From assembly GCF_033958435.1 (NCBI RefSeq), contig NC_134167.1:4236001-4300000 (forward strand): 64,000 nt of DNA. Reading direction: 5' to 3'. This document shows, in pieces, positions 1 to 44,727 of this stretch. The notes under the pieces were generated by a model that saw nothing but the letters and a program-made list of their open reading frames with translations, ran no database searches and was not told where the DNA came from. Position 1 is the stretch's first letter. Each line of letters opens with the position of its first letter. The position numbers were made by a program, and so were the translations under genes. This stretch comes from Carettochelys insculpta (Eukaryota; Chordata; Testudines; Carettochelyidae).

Positions 1-3000
1 TCACTGCAAACCAGTGATGCAGGGTTGGGGTGCATACATGGGTTTCCATCACCCTGATTCGCAAAAGCACACAACGGCCCAAAGCACGCGCTAAGTCCCA
101 CTCACTGCAAGGAGATGCAAGAGCTTCCGTGTTAAGTGTCAGCTTAGGTGTTTTCCATGGAGCGGTGATGAAATGCAGCCACCGCTGGGGTGGAGGGCAG
201 CAACGAGGCAGATAACGCTGCACAGCAGTAACGAAGGCCCAGATTGCTACCTAAGGCCCAGAGGTACGAGAACCACACAGACATACAGCTGGGACACAAT
301 GCTCCAGTGTGGAAGGCACGTTAACAGGCGGACTTACCTGAGCACTGAAACTGGTAGCTTCAGCAGAAATGTTCCTGAAGCACCAGGAGTCTGCAGCTCC
401 TGCTAAGGAATAGGGCACTCCAGCCAACGTCTTCCCTTCTGGAGGCGCACGGCTGCTGGGCCACCCACTGTCAGTCTCCTGCTGGTCTTGTTCCCTTGTC
501 TAACTCATGCACCCACATTCACCCGGTATGAGTCCTGCTCCCGGCCAGCTCGCATCCGGAGTGATCCACATCCTGCCAGCTGTGTCCGCTCATCCCCAAG
601 GCTGCCCAGGAACATGACTCAGACATAAAGACGGAGGGCTCCTTCCTGTGCCACAGGACAGTAGGGAAACGGCTTTGCTTCCTGCCTGAAACTGGAGCTC
701 CAGAGAAGACCAAGGGACTAGGTCGAGGAGACCAGCCCTGTCAGTGTCGGCCGGGTGTTGGAGGGTAACGACAGACTGCGCTGTGTGATGGGCCCAACAG
801 AGAATCCAGTTCTGTCCATGTCCTCCAGTGTCAGCTTGCTGCCGGGAAGCGGCGGTGACCTGAGGGAGGAGACAGAAGGGGTGTTTTCATGGCCTCACTA
901 GCAGTGGGCGCCCTGGGAATTCAGAGCCCAACGGTGTTCCAGCCAGTGGAGCTTGGACATACTGGGGGCTCCCCAAGAAGTCACCCCAGTTGCCACCAAA
1001 TGCAAACGAGGGTGTGGAGTGGCCACTGCAGCGCTGCAGTCTGTGCTGGGCGGGCGGGCACGATTCAACAAGGCCTTGGGGAAGGCTGCGTTTCCACAAC
1101 GGCAAAGGGGCAGGGCAGCAAACTCCAGGCACGTCAGCAGGCCATGGGAGGCCTAAATCGGGGCCTGATCCTGCAGCTGCCACAAAATTTGCCTTGACTT
1201 CAGCAGGGCTGGGATTTCCCTCCTCAAGGGGAGTAAAGGATCCAGGAGCAGGCCCTTAAGCTAGGAAGGGGAGGAGAGTAAGAGACTTACCCTGTCGCCT
1301 GAGCACTCCTGCTGGCTGGTCAACTTCTGAGGCTTATCCGAGGTTGCTCTTTGCTGGATGGCGGCCGATCCGTGTGTCGGGGCCTGGCTGCGCTACCTGA
1401 CCTGCCTTGGTTTTGGTTAAAAAAATAAAGCAAACACCATGCCCAGTGCCCTGCCCACTGGCTCTTCAGTCACTCCAGCCACGGAAGGCCTGGACTAATA
1501 TGGAGCTAGAGGCGCTGCCGGAGGGGCTCCTTTGGAATGGCTCCTGCAACTGCCTGGATTGGGGCAGGGCACCCTTCAGGAGCAGTAGGAGATTCTCTGC
1601 ACTTTGAGGGCAAAACTGCTCCGGCAGAGGGCCTGGCCCTGGAGGAACCCACTGGGGATTCAAGAAGTTTGTCCTTATTGCTCTGCTGTCTTTGGCCTGG
1701 GTTCTGGAATGCCCCAAGGCATGTGCTCAGCTCCATCTCTGCTCAGGGCAGCACGTGCTTCACTTTAAACCGGCCCTTCAACAGCCTCAGGGGGGCTCCC
1801 ACGCATGCTTGCCACGTCCCGGCCATGCGGGAAATGCATCAAAGACGATTTGCAGCTCTCATGTCAAAAAGGGACCTCAGGACAAAGCCTGGCCAAACTT
1901 AAAACCTCTCCCAAACAAAAGTGAATTGTGTCCCTCCGACCAGACCGTCAGCAGGACTCTGGCAGAGCCACGCTGCCTTACGCCAGCTGGAGAACTAGCC
2001 CGGGGGAGCTGGGTTGGTGACCGAAGTGGATGGAGGGTTTCCAAGGGCTAGCGCTGCTCTGAGGCACTGGCATCGGAAGGAAAGGAAAGACACAGCCCAC
2101 ACAGGAAATAAGCAGGTAATGGTTTTCCCTGGAATTGTCCCAGGAATCCCTGTCTGCTTCACAGCCCGGAGACCCTCCCCCCCAGGGAGCATGGGCAGCT
2201 GAATGGCTACAGGTACCAAAGACAATTCACCTCCGCGGTACAATCAAGGGACCTCAGGACAAGTCCTGCCTAGAGTTGGACCCAGTGCAATCCTGCTGCC
2301 GCGTAAGGTATATATGCCCCTGCATGGCTGAGACAGCAGGACAGGCCAAGATCTCACCACTGCTACAAGCCTAAGGAAATAGGGGGAGCTTCGAGTTTGT
2401 TCTGGATCAGCACCCATCCCAGCCAGAGGAGGAAGAGAGGGAAAGGAGCCCTGCCGCTGCGGCACATCCCCAGCGCAGCAGGAAGAGGGGCAGGTGGCAA
2501 AGGCATTCAGCAGGCAGTGGCAAAGCAGAGCCGGGGATCGGGAGGCACTGCAGGGCCAAGCAAAGCGGAGGAGGTGGCATGGAGATGCCCATAGCCAAGG
2601 CGACAAGCGGCCAGCTCGGAGCGGTCAAATTCCGGAAAGCTGTTATGACCCAATAATGCCAGAGAATGCAGTGCCCTGGGAAGGGAAGGCCAGCCCCAAA
2701 GGCAGGCAGGGCCCAGGGCCACTCATTGCTTGCCCAGGAGTTGTCCCTTTATGTGCAGGGCAACTGATCAGACTGCAGGCTCTTTGGGGCAGGGCCTGTC
2801 TTCTATGTTTGTACAGTGCCTCGCACGATGGGCCATAAGTGGGGTTCCTACGCAAGGGTCTCGCCAGCCTTTTCCCCTCCTGTGTGCCCTGAGGTCTGCG
2901 GGCATGTGCACCGCCCACAGAAACACAAACCGGCTGCGGGCGCTCGGCTAACCCACTGGGCGGCCGGCAAATTGCTCCTGAGTGGCTGCACGGAAGCGCT

Positions 3001-3604
3001 GCTCCCAGGCCCGGCTGCTTTTCTCGTACTCAGTAATTACAGACACTAATGGCAGCGCCTCATTTGCAAAGATGCTGGGCGCCAGTGGGCTCCATTAACT
3101 TCAGCTGGACCTATGGGAGCTCAGTGCCTTTTAAAGTTGGGCCGGCAGCTGCAAGCGGCTACGCAGCCATGCGCTGGTGATTCGACATGTGCGTTCTGCC
3201 ATTGGCTCTGGCGGCTTTGCTCCTGTAGCTGCCTGCAGGGGCTGAAGGCTTAGAGGCTGACTGGAAGATCTAGCCTGCAAAGGAAATACAAAGCCCACAG
3301 CCATGTCTGTTCGGATACCTAGAGCGTGGCAAGCTGAGGCCTCCTGCAGCGGTTTGCCAAGGAGCGCCAGGGAGATTTTCATGCACAAGACCAGGGTCCA
3401 CACGCCACATGGCCCCTCAGTCAGTGCACGGCAGGGGGTTACCTCCCACCCCAGCAGGCCCAGGTGCCAGGCCTCTGGAGGGACAAGCCCTGTTTGCGTC
3501 ACGGCCGCTGAACCTCCCCAGCTGGGCTGGACAATGCCCAGCCTTCCGGCGCTGGAAGAAGGGTCATGGGGGCGTTTGTCTGAAACCAACCAAGGCCCAT
3601 AGGC

Positions 3605-4028
3605 AACGTTCCCTCTCGTCTTCTCCATCCACGTGTGGAACATGCTTTGTTATGGGCACCGAGGTACACGGGGATGTGCTCCATATTGCCCCGGGCCTGG
3701 CATTTCAAAGGGGCCCAGCGCTGCTGACGCTCCAGGCTTCTCTGAACCGCTGCGGAGTGCTGTGCGCTGACCGTGGATGGCGCAGAGCGCGTGGGGGGAG
3801 GGGGGCAGGGCTGAATGTCTCAAGCCCTCAGTTCTGCCCTTGGCCTCACCCCTTCTGGGGGCAGAGAGCCAGGCCCCTCTCCCACCTTGCCCTGGGCCGA
3901 CGGCATCTTTTGCTGCTGCTGCCATCAGTACAAACGGCTGTGGGCGCTCTGCTAATAAGCTGGGCAGCACCTGAATCTCTGCTGGGTGGCTGCCCAGACA
4001 CTCAGCTGACAGGGAACGCTGCCCATAG
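3605..4028 (+). mobile_element. Palindromic 'gttccct' MITE copy, interrupted
   Basis: It starts with gttccctctcgtcttctcca and ends with cagctgacagggaacgctgc, so the outermost gttccct/agggaac are inverted. The inner part ('gctaataagctgggcagcac') recurs near 23250, 35815, 42430, 55790 and 62115. About 200 bp (roughly 3700-3905) does not match the other copies and looks like a later insertion. I know the family as common in turtles but cannot assign it to a superfamily. Confidence 0.55.
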
Positions 4029-4678
4029 GTATGAGCTGGCCTGAGGGTGTGTTAGCTGGCAGGTATCCCTCCCTGACAGCGTGTCATCCCGACTGCAGGG
4101 TGGACACATCCTTAGTCACATGCAGCCACCAGTGGGAACTGGGCCGAGGCAGCTGACAGCAGAATTTAGCCCAGCGTGTAACTTAGCCCAGGAAATGGTG
4201 CAGCTTTACATCAGAGATGAATTCAGCCCAGAGACGGCTCCCGGGGCTGCCCCTGCCTGTCCCAGGCTGTGCCTGGCTGCGTTGGACATGCACAAAGGCC
4301 AGGCTCTGCTTCCTCTCCTCATGGCGAGTCTGGCATGAGGACACCTGGCACGAGTGAAGGACTGGAACAAGCGGCGAGGGCGCCATCCTCAGAGACAGTC
4401 CAGCACCGAATTCGTTGCGCTTTAACTAGGAGTTCGGTGCCTGAGTACTGGGGGATCCGGGCCTACACACATGGGGCCAGATTCCCACCTCCCTTATGCC
4501 GGTGCAGACCTGCAGCCACTTCAGCATCTTCTGGATTTACCCGTCAGAGGGGGCAGACTGCAGGCCCGACTGGAGAGAGATTTTGCCTCTTACACAGAGA
4601 GTTTTGTAAACGCCCTGAATTGTGGGGCTGTTTTTTAAAATTTCCTCGAACAGGGGCCTGGCATTTTGACTCCAATCT

Positions 4679-4727
4679 TCAGCTGGTGTAAATCAGTGTA
4701 GCATCGATGCTGGTTTGCGCCAGCTGA
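4679..4727. repeat. Short inverted repeat (hairpin)
   Basis: Arms cagctggtgtaaatcag and ctggtttgcgccagctg pair at 14 of 17 positions around a short loop. The 'ctggtgtaaatcag' motif belongs to an abundant sauropsid interspersed repeat. Confidence 0.55.
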
Positions 4728-4803
4728 GGATCAGGCTGTTGTGCCTAGCTGGGATGAACAGAAGAACCTCCAAGTGTTTCTCACGTCCTGGCTCTCCAGG
4801 TCA

Positions 4804-37671
<32,868 letters not shown>

Positions 37672-38123
37672 CTACAAGACAGAAAAGGGGACAGGCCAGT
37701 TAAGGGGCAGGGTTACATTTTACTGCCCTCCCGTTGCAGGAGTTTCACAAGGGGAACCCTGGAGGTTGCAGCCATGGGTTATTATTCAGTGTGGAATGAA
37801 TCACAGCAAAGATCAGATACTCAGGCCTGGGTTTTCACGGGTCCTGCAGCCACTGCTGGGCCAGATTTTCAGGAGCTCAGCTCCCATTGGAGCACCTACA
37901 GGTGAAATTTCCCAGGATGTGGCCTTTTGCAGCTCTTAGGTTCCACTGCAGGCAGCAAACAGGGTCTTTCAGGTAACAGCAATGCATAGGGTTCATTCTG
38001 GCCCCGTTCACGAGAAGGCTCTGGCCAGCACCTATCTGCCAGGGCAATACATGCACTAGACAGATGCCCTTGTTAGTATTTTGACAGGGATTGTGGATCT
38101 TGGTTCCAGGGTCCCATATGGCA

Positions 38124-38450
38124 CAGGCTGAACCTCTCTAATCCAGCACTCTCTTGTCTAGCAACATCCATATTCAAGCATGAGTTTAGTTAGCTGCATG
38201 TCCGCTTATCATGGGTGAGACCAAGTTTCCGGCAGTCCCTTAAAGTTTGTTTGCAGCCACTGGTCCTGGCTCTCAGCGTTCTGTGCTGTTATTTCACTGT
38301 GATTTTCCCCTAAATGTTTTCTAAGAGCCCTGTAAGCAGCGGAAGTGTTGACAAGGCTGCTAGACAATACTGACCACCCATGGTCCAGCAAATTCTTTCG
38401 CTCGGCACTGCTCAAGTCCTGAGGGTGCCAGAATAGAGAGGTTCAACCTG
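38124..38450. mobile_element. Palindromic MITE, 327 bp
   Basis: Start caggctgaacctctctaatc with 'cagcactctc' is the inverted copy of the end: its reverse complement begins caggttgaacctctctattc and continues 'tggcaccctc'. Long inverted ends surround a non-coding centre. Related fragments ('ggactgggaggctgctga') occur near 20975. Confidence 0.75.
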
Positions 38451-39242
38451 TACCATAATTGTAGTCACAGGAGAAGGGGCAGGAGCCTGACAACTGGTGA
38501 CAACTTGTAGGCATCACAAGACTGCAGCGCTGTCAGCTCTTGTGGGTGTTGCGAGTCGTGCTGTATTTGGGGCATTTCTCAAGAGGCTTTCTGAGTACAG
38601 CTGAAGGAGCTTAGGTGAGAATCTCAACTTTCATGAGAGAGAAAAATCAAGTTTCTAGCACTTCCGGCTGCTGAGAAAAGCTGGAACACAGGACCTGCAT
38701 GAGCTCTAAAGGCTCAGAGACGAGGCAGGAAAGCAAAACGACCCAACCGTTTTGCTGGGTATTTTTTTCCAAACCTCTGGATTTGTAAGCCAGTTCCCTG
38801 ATTTGTGGGACAGGGTTCATGATTTATAAAGCCTTGACATTAGCAGCACTGCCAGAGTACATTCATATCTGAGGCATTCCTGCCATTGCTAGTGAGACAG
38901 ACAGACCCGATGCTTTGACAAGCTGCTCTAATGTGGAATCCAGTCTCAACACAAGATGGCCAGCACTCGGCCTATACTGCATGTCAGCCCCACTGAGGTC
39001 CTGACTGCAGGGTTCTGGCCGTCGACCCACTGATGCTGTTTGCAGTCCCAGGGGCAGGGTAGTTGTCTCCATAGCAGACTTTTGCGCCTGTCAGGCTCCA
39101 ATCAGGAGCCTCCGGAAAAGCAGACAGCAGCTCTGCATCTGCTGTGTGAATCTGGACCTCGCCAATAGCTATCAAAGACGCAACCATCCGGCACTGAACG
39201 AAACCAGAGTGCCACTTCATTACAGGAGCCGCATGGCACAAC

Positions 39243-40300
39243 TAGGGCTGTGGCAATTAACGCAACACAAATTAACTAACTGTGAATCTTCACCCTTGCA
39301 ATCGCGCTGTGAAACATCACAGAAATGCCATTTATTTAAAGATTTTGGACGTTTTTCTACGTGACAAAAAGATTACATTTCTGTTGCAACACAGCACAAA
39401 GTGTACCATACTCACTTTATATCATGATTTTGGCTTACAAATATTTGTACTGTGAAAATGATAAATGAATACTATTTTTCAATTAACCTTTTACATGTAC
39501 TACAAGTGCAGCCATTCTCAGTCAGGGCACAGAAACTACTGGAGGTACACAGAGGTCTTCCAGGGGTAGTAAATATCATCTAGACATGTGCCTAGTTTTT
39601 CAGCAGGCTACAGAAAAAGCAGTACCAAAGTCAGTACAAACTAAAATTTCATGCAGACAACAATTTGGTGATACTGCTCTATATACAATATACTGAAATG
39701 TACGTACAATATTCGTATTCCAATTGGTTTGGTTTATACTTATATAGTAAAATGAGAATGTAAGCAATTTTCAGTAATAGTCTGCTGGGACACTTTTGTA
39801 TTTTTATGTCTTATTTTGTAAGCAAGTAGTTTTTAAGTGAGGTGAAACTTACGCTCTGCAAGACAAATCAGACTCCAGAAAGGGGTCCGTTAGTCAGAAC
39901 AGGTTGAGAAACAGTGAAACAGTGCAGTATCTTTATAGTGAAGGTACAATTACAATGTAGATTGTTTTTGGTTACACAACTACACTTGAAAACAGAACAA
40001 CGTCAAACTTCAGAGCCTACAAGTCCACTCAGTCCTACTTCTTGTTCAGCTGATCGCTCAGGCAAACAAGTTTGTTTACATTTCTGAGAGCCAATGCAGC
40101 CCTCTTTTTATTTCTGTCATCACTTGAATGGGAGAACAGACATTCGCATGGCACTTTGGCACCTGCTGGCACAAGGTATTTATGTGCCAGTGAGGCCAAA
40201 CATTTGTATGCCCCTTCATGCTTCAGCAACCATTCCAGAGGACATGCTTCCATTCTGGTATTGTGTCCTGGTGCAACTAAAACTGTGACTCATCATGGTA
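39243..40300 (-). mobile_element. hAT transposon relic with transposase C-terminus
   Basis: The left end is 'tagggctgtggcaattaacg', shared with the copy at 58136. The minus frame 40035-40253 encodes EWLLKHEGAYKCLASLAHKY, LVPAGAKVPCECLFSHSS, then NKKRAALALRNVNKLVCL. This is the hAT C-terminal dimerisation domain pattern (EWW..H...YP.LA.LA..YL..PA.SVPSER.FS......KR..L....V..L). Key positions are decayed (SVPSER to KVPCEC) and the rest of the transposase is missing. Interrupted by an insertion at 39509-39916. Confidence 0.8.
39509..39916. mobile_element. hAT-like MITE nested in the hAT relic
   Basis: The interval breaks the flanking hAT sequence. Ends cagccattctca and tgagaaacagtg are weak inverted repeats with a TTCTCA core. 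Flanks tacaagtg (39501-39508) and aaacagtg (39917-39924) match at 5 of 8. AT-rich and non-coding; I recognise it as a known type of turtle repeat. Confidence 0.6.
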
Positions 40301-41156
40301 ATTTTTTTAATTGGGGAGCACCATAACTCACTGGAACTACCTGGTGCTTCTACAGGCAGCCTGAGAAGAAGCGGAGAAGTGGGTGATCAGTGGAGACTGA
40401 ATTCCCCATTTGACTCTAGAGAGTATCCCTTGCATGTCAGCAGGGGAGCATGTACCTTGCTGGGAGAAGCTTGCCTTGCCCTGCCCTACCTTTGCCCTAC
40501 CTGCTCCACGGACAAACGGAAGAGTCTGTTCTCTAGGCTAGCACTCCGGAACATTGCCCAGGACCTTCCCAAAGGTCCCTTCTCTATTGCCCTGGGCAGC
40601 CATTTTCACCAGTGCAACGGGGGGTCAAACGCTACTCTTCTGGTTTGGCATCCGAAGGCCCCTCGGCACTGGTGGGAGTGAGTGCACAAGGTGGAGGACA
40701 AGGAGGAATCAGGGCCCTGAGCGCGGAGTTCAGAGGTTGTCTCATGGACAGAGGCTGCTGGGCCAGATGGGTCACTGGGTTAATTGCAGGCTGCCCAGAA
40801 GCTCAGCGAGGAAGGACCACCCCCCCACAAATCTGTTGGGTTCTTGCTCCCACCAGTAAACCCAGCTCAGATCAGTCGCACTCCCCTAGCTGTACGGCCG
40901 CGGCCGAGCGCCCTGCAGATTGGCACTTGGGCACGTTTGCCAGCTGACTGGGGGCACTGATAACCTCTGCAAACCACGGCGGGAGGGGAAGAGTAGCTGC
41001 TCTCCCATGACCTTCCCATGGGCTCTCTTGTGCATACCATGTTGCAATCCCAGATAATCGACCTTAGACAGCACCGCACCAGTGCAAAGTGCAGCTCTCA
41101 TCCAGGGCTAACAGAGATTCTCTCTCTGGGTCTCTCCTGCCCAGCCTCTCCTGAGG

Positions 41157-41188
41157 CCCAGGCCAGGCCAGGCCAGGCCAGGCCAGGC
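41157..41188. repeat. (ccagg)n pentamer run
   Basis: About six tandem copies of ccagg in 'cccaggccaggccaggccag' and onward. Confidence 0.85.
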
Positions 41189-42375
41189 GAGTAACTCCAC
41201 ACTCCCCTTGCACCTCCAAAGGACTGCAGCAGACTCTCCCTCTCCCGCCTTCCCCAAAGAAGCTGGATGGGGATGGAGTGCCCACTGGTCATCTGGGCCC
41301 TGCTCTTGTGTCAGCCCACCAGCTCCGCTGGCAGCGGCAGTGCTCAGACATCTGCTGTGGCTACAGCCGCCCGCAGGGCTTTTTTATTCATCATTATCAC
41401 ACAAATGGTTTTAAACCTGGAGCATCTTTTGCAAATTCCCCCTCTGCCCCCTCCTTGCTCTGCCCCTCTGCACACGCACACACGGCAGCCCACAGCCAAG
41501 GGACACTCGAGCAACCTCAGTGTCATCTGCCAAAGGGGATGGAAATCATCTGGTGCAAGTGTGAGATCCCTGGTGCAAACACCACCTCTGCTTCCCTCCT
41601 TCCCACAGCAAGCCCTGGAGTCAGCTCCATGGTGGGATGGCCACGGCTGACAGCAGAGCCAGAGCCAGGGCAGGGTGGGGACCCTGGGGGAGGAGGCACA
41701 GGGTGGGCTCCAATATCCGGCAGACATGCGGAGATGGGGCTCAAGCTGAAAAGCCTGGATGGAGATTTTAAACACATTTCAAGCTTGGAGCGAAGCTTGG
41801 GGCTGTCCTGGGATAAAGATTAGTGGCCCAGGCACATTGTTCAGATCTGGGATCCGGTCCAGTGGTTTGGTCTGGGTCCATCAGGAGTTGCGAGCCAACC
41901 CCTGAGCTCGGGCCTCATTTGGGCAAACCTTGCTACAACCATGGGGAGTTTTGCCCGGGTAAGGACGGCCCTGGAGAGCTGTCTCCATTGGTGTGACAAA
42001 GTTTACTGCGGTGCAGGGGGCCCACAAGGCCTAGCACTGCTTTTCTCCCCTGAAGCCCTGAACTTGGGCCTTGTCTGGTACATAGGCCTGGTCCTAGCCC
42101 AATCCTCGGGGAGCGTGCGTGGAATGTGACCCCCAGAGAAGACGGAGAATCCATCCTCCTGGTTACAGAGGCAATTCTACTGCAGCACACTGCCACAGCG
42201 GCACCGCTGCTGCTCTGGGTGGTTAAGGACAACCCAGGGCCATGAAAGCAGAGAATGCCCGTCACTTCTCTGCACGGGATGCACCTACACGGCCTAAAGC
42301 TGCAGATACACGGCCAGGCCTGCCAACAGGGGAGGGGCAAGGGGACAATTGGCCAGGGATACAAAAGGGCCTGGA

Positions 42376-42556
42376 GCAGCGTTCCCTGTAAGCCGAGCAT
42401 TTGGGGCAGCCAGGCAGCAGGGAGTCAAATGCTGCCCAGCTGATTAGCAGAGGGCCCAGGGCGCCCATAGATGGCAGCATGTGTTTGCCCTGGTGGGGCA
42501 CACCTGCACATGCCTCAGATCGCATTACAAAAATCTATTCTGCTCGCGGATGGCAA
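42376..42556 (-). mobile_element. Palindromic 'gttccct' MITE copy
   Basis: Starts 'agcgttccctgtaagccgag', contains 'cagctgattagcagagggcc' and ends near 'tctattctgctcgcggatgg'. Minus orientation. Confidence 0.65.
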
Positions 42557-44169
42557 GAGCTGGAGGAAAGGCTGGCCGAGAGCCCTGGGCCCTTTAAATC
42601 GCTGCATGATGCGCTCCGAACAGCACTGCTGGCTTGGCGAGGGAACGGGCGCCGTGGCCCTGGCAGAGCTGCAAACTGGCTCTCCTGACCCCACCCCTTC
42701 CACCTGAGGCCCCGCCCCTTCTGGCAGTGCACAGCAGGGGCCCCAGCCTTGCCCAGGGGCCTGGTGAGGCTCTCAGCTATCTGTCCCAGAGTACGGCAGA
42801 GAGAGTTCATGGGGACACCTGGTGCGTGCAGCAGGAGAAAGCAGCTGAGGGGATTCCAGTACCCAGCTTCGGAAATCTCATTTATTATTATTTACTAACT
42901 GTGTTTATTACGGTGGTGCCTAGGGACTCAGCAAACTGGAGCCCCATGGCACGTGTTTCAGAATTACTCTGCCGGTGTTTAAAACCTTTCATGAGCTGGT
43001 TTCCACGGCAGTCGCACACTGTGCCCCTCTCTCTGCTCCCCTCCCGGCCCTGGCCTCCTTCCTACCCTGCCGGACATGCCTGCCCCACCGCCATTGGGGT
43101 GAATGACACCTGCACTTCTGCACTTGCGAGGCTTCCCCCATGACTGGCTCCTGATCACTGGACTCTCTGGGGTACACAAAGCCTGCGCTGTCGGGTGCAT
43201 AGGGGGCGACTCTGGGAGCTGCTGAAGCTTCAAAGGATGTAACTCGCATTGCCGTAGGGGGAAAAGGTGCTAAAAGGGAACTGGATGATTCCTGGCCAGA
43301 GGAGACAGAGAATTCCCCAGTCTTAGCAGTTGTCTGGGCAGATGGCTGTTACCTCCTCCCTTCCCTTCCCTTCCCTGGAAAAGCCATCTAGGCTCCTCTT
43401 CCATATATAGATGGAATCCATATGTAAGCCCAGGGGGCTGCATCTCAGAGAGACATCTGCAACACTCTGCGGGCCTGCCATAGGAGGGGGATTCTGCTCC
43501 CCACTGGCTCAGCCGTCTGTGGTGGGGTGGGGCCAGACTTTCACTGAAACACCCTCCTGCAGGTCTGCAGCAGAGCTTTACATCATTTGTCTTGCTCCCA
43601 TAAGAGCCCGGTGTCGAAAGACGTATGTAGATTGTAAGCTCGCTGGGGCAGGGAGCTTCCAGGCCTGCATTCTGCTTGCACAGCACTGTGCAAAGTGGGA
43701 AGCTTGGCCTCCCCTCTGCAATGCAATCACTGGGCAGCCACAGCCCAAAGCTAGGATCATTCAAAGGGAAAGCTGTGGGACGAGGACAGGACCGTGGGGC
43801 TCAATGAAATGAGCCACCTCCTTCTGCCTTAGCGACGTTTTCTGGCTCCAAGAAGACTGGAGGAGAGTGTCATAGAAATGAAAAGGAAATAAGGGCACAG
43901 GTCTTGTTTATGCATGAGGAGAAGTGATGCGCACTCCCTGCTGTGATGCAATTCGTAACTTTAATTAAGCCTTCAGCAATGAAAACGAGGCAGGACCATT
44001 AGGGTGACTACAGAAAATCAAAAGCCTTTTAAATATTAGGCTAGAATCAAACCCCAACCCCGAAGTGAACGTGGTTCACAATGGCTGAACCAATCCCCAG
44101 CTCTGACCAAACTTGGAGACTTTTGGCTCTGGACTTGATAGCTTGGGCCTGTCTCTAAGGATCACATCC

Positions 44170-44460
44170 TGCACCAGGCAGCCAACAGCAATGCTCTACG
44201 CAGCTCTGTCTGTACTGACACACCGGCAAAACGCATGTCACTCAGGCTGCGACCCCTCCCCAAGTAGCATACGTTTTGCTGACGTGCACAGCACTAAGTG
44301 AAAGGACAGCTGCTCCTGCCAACATGGCTACGACCGCTCCTTGGGGATGGTTTAATTACGTCGGCAGGGGAGTTCTTTCCCATCTGCGTGGAGTAGCGAC
44401 GGGAGAGATCTCCCCAATACAGCTGTGAGCTCTGTAGCGTGCACACAGCCAGTATCGCAA
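44170..44460. repeat. Probable DNA-transposon-derived repeat
   Basis: 'atgctctacgcagctctgtc', 'taattacgtcggcagggga' and 'gctctgtagcgtgcacacag' resemble a turtle interspersed repeat with 'gtgtaga..' type ends. Boundaries and family are uncertain. Confidence 0.35.
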
Positions 44461-44700
44461 TGCACTTCCTGCAGGTTTGCTCCCTATTGGACAGCAGAGC
44501 ACCACCAGACACGTACGGTGATACGTCAGCATTGCAGAGCAGGCCCAGGGCGAGACTGGGCCAAGAACTCAGGTGTCCGGGCTCCCAACCCGGCACTCTA
44601 CTGCCTCATGCAACCAGAAAAAAGGAACCTGGCTGCAAATTGTACAATATTTGGAGTAACTATCCAATTATGTGGGCAAGGAGGCAGCAGAGTAGTAGAA

Positions 44701-44727
44701 AAAACAACAACAACAACAACAACAAGT
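44701..44727. repeat. (aac)n microsatellite
   Basis: Seven tandem aac triplets after an A run. Confidence 0.9.

Noticed and set aside
40880..40920. 'ggccgcggccgagcgccctg' as a possible exon 1 promoter
   Set aside because: Isolated CpGs only, with no signal-peptide frame or donor on the minus strand nearby.
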